A stretch of DNA of 34,195 nucleotides from Clostridia bacterium (lineage in GTDB: Bacteria > Bacillota_A > Clostridia > Oscillospirales > CAG-382). Within the stretch, counting starts at the first letter, position 1. Each line of letters begins with the position of its first letter. This document shows, piece by piece, positions 1 through 7,446 of the stretch. Position numbers and translations under genes: made by a program. The DNA is taken from positions 1 through 34,195 of the forward strand of contig JAFWWX010000122.1 in NCBI GenBank assembly GCA_017517985.1. Direction: 5' to 3'. Under the pieces are notes generated by a model. It saw only the letters and a program-made list of their open reading frames with translations, was not told the DNA's origin and did no database searches.

Positions 1-2
1 TA

Positions 3-3000
3 ATAAATGGTGACTATGTTGTATACCTTAATAACGGTACAATTGGTACTGTTGTAAAGCTTAAGGATCCTGCAAGCGGTAAGGGTGTTCTCGGTAATAC
101 AATCCTTATTGTAAACGACAATGCAGCAGATGTCCCTGCAAGCATAAGCGATCTTCCTTACCTCGTTTCCTATACAGGTAACGGTACAGTTACATATGAT
201 ACAGCAACCGATAAGCTCGTGCTTAAAGCTGATAACGGCACAAAATATGTAAAAGTAACAAACGGAGATACAGTAAAAACTTATGAAGTTGCAACAGGTG
301 ATGAAGTTATTCTTCTTTCTGAGGAAAACGACATTCTTGTTGACCTTGCAGAAGGAACAACAACAGTTGAGTTCCTTGCAGATGGAAACAAGGCATTGGT
401 TGCAACATTTGATGCAAACGGTGGTACATGGGCAGATGGCACCATAAAGCTTGTTCAGACAGCAGAAGGTGATACACCCGTAGCTCCTGAAGCTCCCACA
501 AGAACAGATTATAGATTCCTTGGATGGACTCCCGAACTCGCACCAATAACAGGCGACGGTGCAACCTATAAAGCAGTTTGGGAACAGACAGTAGCTACTC
601 TCAAGTACTACGATGGTGAAACACTCTTTGTTGAAAAGAAGGTTAACATCGGTGCGACAGACGACGTGCTTCCTGTATGGTCTGATGTGGGTCGTGAAAA
701 CGCAACTTCAAATGATACATTTGCTCGCCCCGACAAGGATGGATATTACCTTGTAGGCTGGACAGCAGATCCGACAGCAGAAACTCCCGTTCTTCTTGTT
801 CCCGGTGAATTCACAGCAACAGAAGACGCAAGCTACTATGCAGTTTGGGAAGTAGCTGATATGATTCAGGACGGCGAAGTAACGGTTACTCTCGTTACAG
901 ACAGAAACGATTCTCCCATTGTAGACTATACAAACGGATTCTATAATGCCGAAATCGGTGTAGGTCCCTTCGCACAAAACTACAACGCAGACGGAACACC
1001 TTTCATAGCTGTTAACACAGAAACTAAGGTTCCCGGTCTTGCTGATTCAAACTTAAAGACAACATATAAGAGCTACTATGGATCAAACGATACTCTTACA
1101 ACATCTGTAATATTCCCCGAAGGTGTACAGAGCATTTGGTACAAGTGGAATGATGGTAAGTACCTTGGATTTGAAACACCCATTTTCGGTGAAAATATCA
1201 ATGTAGCCTATGTACTTAACGCATCTCCCAGTGCAGAAACCAAGAGAGGTTTGTACCTTGAAGCAGGTGATGTTGCAGGTACACTTAACCTTTCAACAAT
1301 TAAGAATGGAACTGCAGACTTTGTTGTATCCTTCAAGACAACACTTGAAGAAGGTGACATTATTAAGTTCGCAGCTCCCGCAGACTTTAATAACGGTTCT
1401 ATTAAGTCCGTTCAGCTTCTCGGTATCTATGTATGGGAAGACCCGACAACCGTTGACGTTAAGTATGACGCAAATGGTGGTGCATGGGCAGAAGGCACAG
1501 ATCCCGGAACAACAACAGTTGATCCCGGTGCTGAAGTAACAATCACAAATGCTGTTCCTGTAAGAGAAGGATACACATTTATGGGCTGGATCAAGGATGG
1601 AACAACATACGAAGCAGATGATACTTACACAGTAACAGAAGCTAAGGGTGTTACATTCAAGGCAATCTGGGAAACAGACTATATCAATGCATACAGAGCC
1701 GACTATAACGTAATTTACGTTAAGAACGGTGGTACAGGCGATGGTTCAACCGTAGAAACTCCTACACACTATGTCGCTCTTCGTGACATCTATAAGAACC
1801 TTGGAAAGGCAGAAAACGGCGGTAACAACCAGAAACTTGTTATAGCTGTTGTTGGCAAGCTTATTGGTTCAAATTCTTCAGATTCAGATGTTCCCGGAAC
1901 AGGACATGATATTATCATAACCTCCGCAACAGGTGTTTACGGCACAAACGGAGACTGGCTCCAGTTTACAGATGCTGCCGGAACCGGATATCGTAATATA
2001 GCACTTACACCTAACAGCAAGTTTACCTTTGACAAGATTCATTTTGAACTTACAAACATAACAAAGCAGAACACGATCTGGGCAGTAGGTGCTGAAGTAA
2101 TCATTACAAATGATGTAACTCACAACGGGGATAGTTCATCAAAACAACTTACTATTGCACACGGACAGAACAATGCAAATCAACATCCCGGCAGTGTAAT
2201 AACTGTTGATTCCAATGTATACCTTCTCAGAAGCGGTGCTAATGAAGGTAACAACATAAGCGGTGACATTACATACAATGTACTTGAAAATGCTGTAGTT
2301 AATGTACTTGGTGCAGGCGGTCACGCAGGCAGTGTTGCCGGTAAAGATACTGCAATTCTTGACGGCAGTGCATACGTTAATATCAACGGTGGCGAAGTTA
2401 AACAGCTTAACCCCGGATATATGGCAACTATAAATGGCGATGTTATTGTTAATGTCAATAACGGTGGTACAATCGGAACACTTAACAGAGGATTCGAAAG
2501 CAATAACAGCAACGGTTTGTTGAAGGGTAATTATATTGTATACCTTAACGACGGTACAATCGGTGCACTCGGCGCAATGACCGGTGGTACAATCGAAGGC
2601 GATACAGTAATTATCGTAGACGGTAATGTGGAAGAAAATGCATACCCTGCAGCTATTACTGAAAAATGGAAACTTGTTTCCTTCACAGGTGATGGTGCGG
2701 TTGCAGTAGAAAACGGTAAGCTCGTTCTCACACCCGGTGAAAACATCAAGTATGTAAAGGTAACAACAGCCGACGGAGTTACAAAGTCCTACGATGTTGA
2801 TACTGAGGGTGAAGTTAGCCTTCTTAGCGAAGACATCGACGGCATACTCGAAATTGACCTTGAAGAGGGCGAAACAACAGTAGAATTCCTTGAAGAGAAC
2901 GAAGCTACAATAAGCACAGCTCTCTACAAGACCTACGGTACATATGACCCCAACGAAGGTACATATACAGTTGAACTCAAGTTTACAGGCTCCAAGGTAA

Positions 3001-4460
3001 GCGGTGGTTCATTCGGTTTCAGCTTCCCTGAGTTTATGACATTCACAGGTGTTTCCGCAAATGCTGATGCAGGTATCGAATTGATGCCTGAAGACGGAGC
3101 GTTCAAATCTCCCATCTTTGAAAAGGCCGCTGGCTACTATGCAAATACATGGGCAGTATCCAGTGCTGATTACAATGGTTATATCGATGCTACAAACGAA
3201 GAAATTCTCATAGCAACATTCACATTTACAATGACTGAAGAACAGAGAGAAAGCTATAATGAAAGTTATAATGCTGATTCTAACTTCAAGCTCCCTGTAT
3301 ATGTAAAGGCTAACAGACCTGCTACTGCTAACAAGTACTACGATGGCGAAAACTACCTCGTATATACTGTTAACAACACTGACGAACTTGATGTTCCCAA
3401 GTCACCTGTAGAATATGTAAGCCATACAGAAATGCGTGAAGTTGTAAATGCGGAATACAAGACATATGGTATGTATAACTCCTACAAGGATGAATACACC
3501 ATTGAAATCAAGGTAAAGGGCGGAAAGATTAATCTCGGTGCATTTGGTCTTGCATTTAACACCGAATATATGACATTCGACCCCAATGCTAATGATGCAG
3601 TTGTTCTTGCAGACGGAATTAATATGTTTGCTGAACTCAATAAGACAGCAGATGGTTATGCATTCGTATATAATGCTTCTCCCGAAAACGGCGGTTATAT
3701 CGATGCAACAGAAAATGAAGTTCTCATCGCAACAATTAAGCTCAGTATGAATGAAGAACAGAGAACTGCGTTTGTTGATGCAGTCGCAAAAATGGAAATC
3801 TTCACATCTGTAGAAGTTGGTGATTACTTCGACGGTGAAAACTACATTGTAGCTATCTACGAGGATTCTCTTAACGACTACAATGTTCCTGCAGAATATG
3901 TAGAACACATTGATGACGAGGAAGAGATCTCCGTTGCAGATGTTAAACTCCTTGTAAATCTCGTTGATGAAAAGGGTGCAACACTCATAACAAACCTTGC
4001 TCAGATGAAGATTGACAACGGTGAGTTTGTTGCTATAGAAGCAGCAGGCAACAATGGAAGCATTGAACACACTATCGCTGCATGTGTTATAGGTCAGACA
4101 TACACCATTACAATAGAAAAGAACGGCTATGTTCCGGTAACCTTTGAATTTACTGTAGATAATCCTTATGATGAAAACGTGGTTGAAGTAACTCTCATCC
4201 CCGGTGACATTAAGGGCAATTCAAACGACTTCTGTGGCGACGGTGTTATTAACATATCAGACTTCACAAGAGTTACAAGAGGTTTTGCTCCCAACGTATC
4301 AGATGAGTATGTTGCAAATATGGATATTGACGAAGATGCTGAAATAACTGTAACAGATCTTTCTTATATCAAGAACAACTATAAGAGCGAATCTAAGGAT
4401 ACAGAAATCACATTTAATGGTGAAAAAATAACTGCAACAAATCCTTATGAAGCAGAATAA
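3..4460 (+). CDS. Giant modular surface/secreted protein, 5'-truncated by the window
   Basis: The frame is open from base 3, so the true start lies upstream; 1,485 residues are visible. Modules in order: the end of a Gly/Asn-rich beta-helix-like stretch (3-215); three Listeria-Bacteroides (InlB B) type repeats with the pattern DANGGxW...GYxFxGW...AxW (about 400-590, 600-850, 1450-1675); a second beta-helix-like region with many short V/I-N-G-G repeats (about 1690-2660); two tandem cohesin-like domains of 177-codon period starting YKTYG (2925 and 3456), each with G-Y-I-D-A-T, L-I-A-T and E-E-Q-R motifs; a carboxypeptidase-regulatory/CnaB-like beta-sandwich (about 3935-4195); and a dockerin-type pair of calcium loops (about 4198-4400). 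There is no LPxTG sorting signal; the protein ends in NPYEAE. The likely role is extracellular adhesion or scaffolding on the cell surface, inferred from modules only. A signal peptide cannot be seen because the N-terminus is outside the window. Confidence 0.85.
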   Translation: MNGDYVVYLNNGTIGTVVKLKDPASGKGVLGNTILIVNDNAADVPASISDLPYLVSYTGNGTVTYDTATDKLVLKADNGTKYVKVTNGDTVKTYEVATGDEVILLSEENDILVDLAEGTTTVEFLADGNKALVATFDANGGTWADGTIKLVQTAEGDTPVAPEAPTRTDYRFLGWTPELAPITGDGATYKAVWEQTVATLKYYDGETLFVEKKVNIGATDDVLPVWSDVGRENATSNDTFARPDKDGYYLVGWTADPTAETPVLLVPGEFTATEDASYYAVWEVADMIQDGEVTVTLVTDRNDSPIVDYTNGFYNAEIGVGPFAQNYNADGTPFIAVNTETKVPGLADSNLKTTYKSYYGSNDTLTTSVIFPEGVQSIWYKWNDGKYLGFETPIFGENINVAYVLNASPSAETKRGLYLEAGDVAGTLNLSTIKNGTADFVVSFKTTLEEGDIIKFAAPADFNNGSIKSVQLLGIYVWEDPTTVDVKYDANGGAWAEGTDPGTTTVDPGAEVTITNAVPVREGYTFMGWIKDGTTYEADDTYTVTEAKGVTFKAIWETDYINAYRADYNVIYVKNGGTGDGSTVETPTHYVALRDIYKNLGKAENGGNNQKLVIAVVGKLIGSNSSDSDVPGTGHDIIITSATGVYGTNGDWLQFTDAAGTGYRNIALTPNSKFTFDKIHFELTNITKQNTIWAVGAEVIITNDVTHNGDSSSKQLTIAHGQNNANQHPGSVITVDSNVYLLRSGANEGNNISGDITYNVLENAVVNVLGAGGHAGSVAGKDTAILDGSAYVNINGGEVKQLNPGYMATINGDVIVNVNNGGTIGTLNRGFESNNSNGLLKGNYIVYLNDGTIGALGAMTGGTIEGDTVIIVDGNVEENAYPAAITEKWKLVSFTGDGAVAVENGKLVLTPGENIKYVKVTTADGVTKSYDVDTEGEVSLLSEDIDGILEIDLEEGETTVEFLEENEATISTALYKTYGTYDPNEGTYTVELKFTGSKVSGGSFGFSFPEFMTFTGVSANADAGIELMPEDGAFKSPIFEKAAGYYANTWAVSSADYNGYIDATNEEILIATFTFTMTEEQRESYNESYNADSNFKLPVYVKANRPATANKYYDGENYLVYTVNNTDELDVPKSPVEYVSHTEMREVVNAEYKTYGMYNSYKDEYTIEIKVKGGKINLGAFGLAFNTEYMTFDPNANDAVVLADGINMFAELNKTADGYAFVYNASPENGGYIDATENEVLIATIKLSMNEEQRTAFVDAVAKMEIFTSVEVGDYFDGENYIVAIYEDSLNDYNVPAEYVEHIDDEEEISVADVKLLVNLVDEKGATLITNLAQMKIDNGEFVAIEAAGNNGSIEHTIAACVIGQTYTITIEKNGYVPVTFEFTVDNPYDENVVEVTLIPGDIKGNSNDFCGDGVINISDFTRVTRGFAPNVSDEYVANMDIDEDAEITVTDLSYIKNNYKSESKDTEITFNGEKITATNPYEAE
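2925..3890 (+). repeat. Tandem cohesin-like protein repeats (2 copies, 531-bp period)
   Basis: Two copies begin with codons for Y-K-T-Y-G at 2925 and 3456. Both share the order Y-T-[VI]-E-[LI]-K, a G-x-F-G-[FL]-x-F strand, Y-M/F-M-T-F, G-Y-I-D-A-T, [EV]-x-L-I-A-T and a closing Y-[YF]-D-G-E-N-Y. The strand pattern (A-x-F-x-L-x-[FY] early, I-A-T-x-x-[FL] late) resembles cohesin or related beta-sandwich domains. The assignment is by pattern only, without a profile search. Confidence 0.5.
4198..4400 (+). other. Dockerin type I-like module at the C-terminus of the surface protein
   Basis: Two EF-hand-like calcium loops are visible. The second reads DIDEDAEITVTD, with acidic residues at loop positions 1, 3, 5 and 12 as in dockerins, followed by a helix LSYIKNNYK. 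The first reads DFCGDGVINISD, with Cys at position 3, and is preceded by an extra GNSN-containing insertion. Each loop is followed by a short helix, as in the duplicated F-hand of dockerins. In cellulosome-like systems a dockerin binds a cohesin on another protein; the partner here is not visible. Confidence 0.7.
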
Positions 4461-4506
4461 AACAGAAGTAATACAATAGCACAACAAAAGTAATACAATA
4501 GTTTTT

Positions 4507-4539
4507 CTCCCCATACATTTCGGTGTATGGGGAGTTTTT
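4507..4539 (+). terminator. Intrinsic terminator of the surface-protein gene
   Basis: A perfect 11-bp stem, CTCCCCATACA / TGTATGGGGAG, with a 6-base loop TTTCGG is followed directly by TTTTT. It lies 47 bases after the stop codon. Just before it, the 14-mer AAGTAATACAATAG occurs twice (4466-4479 and 4488-4501). Confidence 0.92.
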
Positions 4540-4605
4540 GTGTAAACGGGGAATAAGTCTGTGCAAAAAGTAAGCAATGTTTACTAAATGATAACTTTAT
4601 GTACA

Positions 4606-4634
4606 TTGACAAATGAATAAAATAAGTGTATAAT
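4606..4634 (+). promoter_or_regulatory. SigA-type promoter of the acp-ligase cassette
   Basis: TTGACA (4606-4611), 17-base spacer, TATAAT (4629-4634): both boxes match the housekeeping consensus fully. The expected transcription start is near 4641, giving a leader of about 60 bases before the acyl carrier protein gene. Confidence 0.9.
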
Positions 4635-4704
4635 GTGAGGTAATGAGGAATAATATGGAAATCATCGGTAAAAATAATTTTGTAAGTAAAGAGAGGACAA
4701 GAAT

Positions 4705-4932
4705 ATGTTTGAAACAATAAAGAAAATGCTTGTAGACGAACTTGGAATTAATGCAGATGATGTAACTCCCGATGCAAAGCTTAAAGGTCATCTTGGAATT
4801 TCATCCGTTGAATTTGTTGATATTGCAATGACAATCGAGGAGGAATACAATATCGAGCTTGATGAAGATAAGCTTCGTAAAGTAAAAACTGTTCAGGAGC
4901 TTTGCGATTACGTACAGTCTCTTACAAAGTAA
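4705..4932 (+). CDS. Acyl carrier protein
   Basis: This 75-residue acidic four-helix protein has the acyl carrier protein layout. The carrier serine is probably Ser34 in the segment HLGISSVEFVDIAM, which aligns with the usual D-L-G-x-D-S-L-x-x-V-E signature; the normal DSL is SSV here. Helix III ends in a typical TVQELCDYV. A phosphopantetheinyl transferase elsewhere would attach the 4'-phosphopantetheine arm that carries acyl groups. There is a GAGAGG ribosome binding site. No fabD, fabF or other fatty-acid synthesis genes are nearby, and the next gene is an acyl-adenylate ligase. This suggests a dedicated carrier loaded by the ligases rather than the main AcpP, but that is inference. Confidence 0.9.
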   Translation: MFETIKKMLVDELGINADDVTPDAKLKGHLGISSVEFVDIAMTIEEEYNIELDEDKLRKVKTVQELCDYVQSLTK

Positions 4933-5006
4933 GATTTACATATCCGTTTATTGCAGTATGAGAAATAAATCTGAGAATAAAGTCCTATGACTTCATTTTC
5001 AGAAAG

Positions 5007-5030
5007 AGTTTTGTGCAAAAGCACAAAACT
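5007..5030 (+). promoter_or_regulatory. Hairpin between acp and the first ligase
   Basis: A perfect 10-bp inverted repeat AGTTTTGTGC / GCACAAAACT has an AAAA loop and sits 30 bases before the next start codon. It is not followed by a T-run (TCTGCTATT follows), so it is not a standard terminator. It could be an attenuator, RNA processing site or stabiliser setting the carrier-to-ligase ratio. Confidence 0.6.
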
Positions 5031-5059
5031 TCTGCTATTATGAAAGGAAGGTCATAATT

Positions 5060-6712
5060 ATGGCAAAAAGACAGCATAAGTTATATAATGTAAAATATTT
5101 TTCATCAATTCGTGAAATGCTTGATATGGCAGTAGCGGAAAACGGAGATAACATCGCGTATATCTACAGAGATGAAAAAGGCGTGGATGTTTCTGTTTCT
5201 TACAAGGAGTTTTGTGAGGTTACGGAAAACCTCGGTGCTGCACTTACTGCACTTGGACTCGGAAAGTCACATATCGCAAATGTCAGCGAAAACAGCTATA
5301 AGTGGATTTGTGTTTATCTCACGGTTCTTAAATCTGCCGGTGTATATGTACCGATAGATAAAGAGCTTCCTATGCAGGATAAAACACACCTTATAAACAA
5401 CAGCGAGAGCGAAGCGGTGTTCTTCAGTGCCAAGTGTAAGGACTGGGTGTATGAAAACATTGATGCTATGCCGACTGTTAAATACTTTATCGGTCTTGAC
5501 CTTGAAGAAGACGAAAGTGAAAGAATTATATCCTACAAGAAGCTTCTTGAAAAGGGAAAAGCGCTTGATAAGAGCGAATATGACAGCTTAAAGAGCGATC
5601 CCAATGAGCTTAAGATGCTTGTATACACCTCAGGTACTACCGGTATGTCAAAGGGAGTAATGCTTTCCGAACACAACCTTTGTTCAAGTGTTTACTATGG
5701 CCTTCAGGTATCTCAGGTTTGGGAAAGAGGACTTTCTGTGCTTCCTTACAATCACACATACGAAGCGGTTTGCGATATTCTTGTTTCACTCCACTATAGA
5801 ACAACACTTTGTATCTGTGCATCCCTTAAGGATGTTGCAAAGGACTTAAAGCATTACAAGCCCGTTTATATTTATGTTGTACCTGCCTTTGCAGAAGTGC
5901 TCTATTCAAAGGTTATGAGCACAATCAAGAAGCAGGGTAAAGAAAATACACTTAAATTCGGTATTAAGCTTACACGCGCGCTTCGCAAAATAGGCGTTGA
6001 CAAGAGAAAGAAAATATTTGCACAGATTCACGAGAACTTCGGCGGAAACCTGCGCAAGATTGTTTGTGGTGGTGCCCCTATAAGACCTGAAATTGGTCAG
6101 TTCTTCGATGATATTGGTATTGCTCTTATTGGTGGTTACGGAATTACCGAGTGTTCACCTCTCGTTTCAGTAAACGACGAATCTTTCCTCAGCTACGACA
6201 CAGTTGGCTTCAGACTTCCTTGTCTTGAGTGGAGAATAGATAGTCCTAACGATGATGGTATCGGTGAAATCTGCGTTAAGGGTGATGTTGTAATGCTTGG
6301 ATACTACAACAATCCTGAGCAGACAGCAGAAGTTCTGAAGGACGGCTGGTTCTATACCGGTGACTATGGTTATATTACAAAGGATGACCAGCTTGTTATT
6401 ACCGGCAGAAAGAAGAATATAATAGTACTCAACAACGGTAAGAATATTTATCCCGAAGAAATTGAAAAGAGAATCGGAAATATTGATTATATCACAGAAA
6501 ATGTTGTAAGAAGCCTTAAAAACTCAAGAGGTGAGGAATATTCCCTTATGGCTGAAGTTTACATTGAAAGCGATGAGGAATATAACGAGGAAAAGGTCCT
6601 TTCTGACATACAGGAACAGCTTTTCGACCTTCCCGATTACAAGAACGTAACAAAGGTAGAGATTAGAAACGAGCCCTTTGAAAAGACAACAACAAGAAAA
6701 ATTAAGAGATAA
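5060..6712 (+). CDS. AMP-binding acyl-adenylate ligase (long-chain acyl-CoA/ACP synthetase family), copy 1
   Basis: This 550-residue class I adenylate-forming enzyme activates a carboxylic acid with ATP to acyl-AMP and then transfers it to a thiol. Motifs in order: the phosphate-binding loop YTSGTTGMSKG (near residue 192), GGYGITECSPL (near 354), YTGDYG (near 432), RKKNIIVLNNGKNIYPEEIE (near 450, hinge), and a C-terminal T-x-x-R-K-I-K-R holding the catalytic lysine. The lid domain is complete, so the enzyme looks active. A GAAAGGAAGG ribosome binding site precedes the ATG. Its place directly after an acyl carrier protein suggests acyl-ACP synthetase activity, perhaps with exogenous fatty acids. 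An ordinary acyl-CoA ligase is the alternative. Confidence 0.9.
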   Translation: MAKRQHKLYNVKYFSSIREMLDMAVAENGDNIAYIYRDEKGVDVSVSYKEFCEVTENLGAALTALGLGKSHIANVSENSYKWICVYLTVLKSAGVYVPIDKELPMQDKTHLINNSESEAVFFSAKCKDWVYENIDAMPTVKYFIGLDLEEDESERIISYKKLLEKGKALDKSEYDSLKSDPNELKMLVYTSGTTGMSKGVMLSEHNLCSSVYYGLQVSQVWERGLSVLPYNHTYEAVCDILVSLHYRTTLCICASLKDVAKDLKHYKPVYIYVVPAFAEVLYSKVMSTIKKQGKENTLKFGIKLTRALRKIGVDKRKKIFAQIHENFGGNLRKIVCGGAPIRPEIGQFFDDIGIALIGGYGITECSPLVSVNDESFLSYDTVGFRLPCLEWRIDSPNDDGIGEICVKGDVVMLGYYNNPEQTAEVLKDGWFYTGDYGYITKDDQLVITGRKKNIIVLNNGKNIYPEEIEKRIGNIDYITENVVRSLKNSRGEEYSLMAEVYIESDEEYNEEKVLSDIQEQLFDLPDYKNVTKVEIRNEPFEKTTTRKIKR

Positions 6713-6717
6713 CAATG

Positions 6718-6744
6718 ATCGCCCTGTATAAATTGCAGGGCGAT
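6718..6744 (+). terminator. Hairpin after ligase 1, possible weak terminator
   Basis: A perfect 9-bp stem ATCGCCCTG / CAGGGCGAT with loop TATAAATTG starts 6 bases after the stop codon. The downstream tail is AAATTATATATT without a clean T-run, so termination may be partial. It would separate the first ligase from the queT unit. Confidence 0.5.
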
Positions 6745-6795
6745 AAATTATATATTATTATACATAAATAGACATAAATAGACATAAATTGAGTG

Positions 6796-6885
6796 TATAA
6801 TTGTATTGTCGTAGAACGGCAGGTGAGTTCGAGACCTTCCTCACCGACTGTCAAGCATATTGCAGTCAGAATAAAACTAAAGGAG
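6796..6885 (+). promoter_or_regulatory. queT leader: -10 box and candidate preQ1 riboswitch
   Basis: A TATAAT box (6796-6801) follows three near-copies of ACATAAATAG (6762-6790). The leader then holds a perfect 6-bp stem GGTGAG / CTCACC (6822-6827, 6840-6845) with a 12-base loop. A second stem follows, GACTG / CAGTC (6846-6850, 6863-6867), enclosing AAGCATATT, and then AAAGGAG (6879-6885). Loop bases CCTT (6835-6838) can pair with AAGG of the ribosome binding site, which would give a pseudoknot that hides it. QueT-family genes are known targets of preQ1 riboswitches. The architecture (hairpin, side hairpin, ribosome binding site in a pseudoknot) recalls class II or III, but I could not match a consensus exactly. 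Confidence 0.5.
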
Positions 6886-6895
6886 AAAAAAGAAT

Positions 6896-7384
6896 ATGAA
6901 AAACACAAAGGCAATCACAAAGTCGGCAATTATTGCCGCAATTTATGTAGTAATTACGCTTATAGCTTCACTTTTCGGACTTTCCAGCGGAGCAATACAG
7001 GTAAGATTTTCGGAGGCTCTGACAGTACTTCCATATTTTACACCGGCGGCTGTTCCGGGGCTGTTTGTAGGATGCATTATATCCAACATTATTTCAGGAT
7101 GTCTGTTATGGGATATTGTGTTCGGTAGTCTGGCGACACTTATCGGTGCTATCGGAACATATTTCTTAAGAAAAAAAAGTATCTGGTTTGCACCTATACC
7201 GCCTATTGTTGCAAATACAGTTATAATTCCATATGTTTTGAAGAATGTATATCAGCTTAAAGAAGCGGTGTCATATTTCTTTGTAACTGTATTTATAGGT
7301 GAGCTTGTTTCCTGTGGAGTACTGGGACTATTGCTTTCAATGCTTTTAAAAAGAAGAAAAGATCTTGTTGATATAATAAAATAA
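6896..7384 (+). CDS. queT: QueT family ECF transporter substrate-binding (S) component
   Basis: This 162-residue hydrophobic protein has five or six predicted membrane helices. The conserved block GAIQVRFSEALTVLPYFTP, followed by PGLFVGC and W-D-I-V-F-G-S-L-A-T-L, is diagnostic of the QueT family. The family takes up queuosine precursors such as preQ1 together with a shared ECF ATPase module, which is not encoded in this window. The gene is preceded by a structured leader with AAAGGAG. It lies between two acyl-adenylate ligases with no obvious functional tie, so it is probably an independently controlled unit inserted in that cassette. Confidence 0.88.
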   Translation: MKNTKAITKSAIIAAIYVVITLIASLFGLSSGAIQVRFSEALTVLPYFTPAAVPGLFVGCIISNIISGCLLWDIVFGSLATLIGAIGTYFLRKKSIWFAPIPPIVANTVIIPYVLKNVYQLKEAVSYFFVTVFIGELVSCGVLGLLLSMLLKRRKDLVDIIK

Positions 7385-7446
7385 GGTATTGATAATTTTA
7401 AGGTGAATTTCCTGTTTTAGACAAATTTTGAAAGGAAGCGATAACT

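Noticed and set aside
3402..4070. Cys-rich open frame antisense to the surface protein gene
   Set aside because: It is a by-product of codon usage in the repeat protein; no ribosome binding site and no conserved motif.
4466..4501. Two copies of AAGTAATACAATAG after the surface protein gene
   Set aside because: Only two copies, with no insertion sequence or attachment-site context; noted with the terminator and not interpreted further.
6820..6850. tRNA-like TTCGAGA loop in the queT leader
   Set aside because: The flanking bases do not form a 5-bp T-stem and no acceptor, D or anticodon arm exists; the region fits a riboswitch-like leader better.
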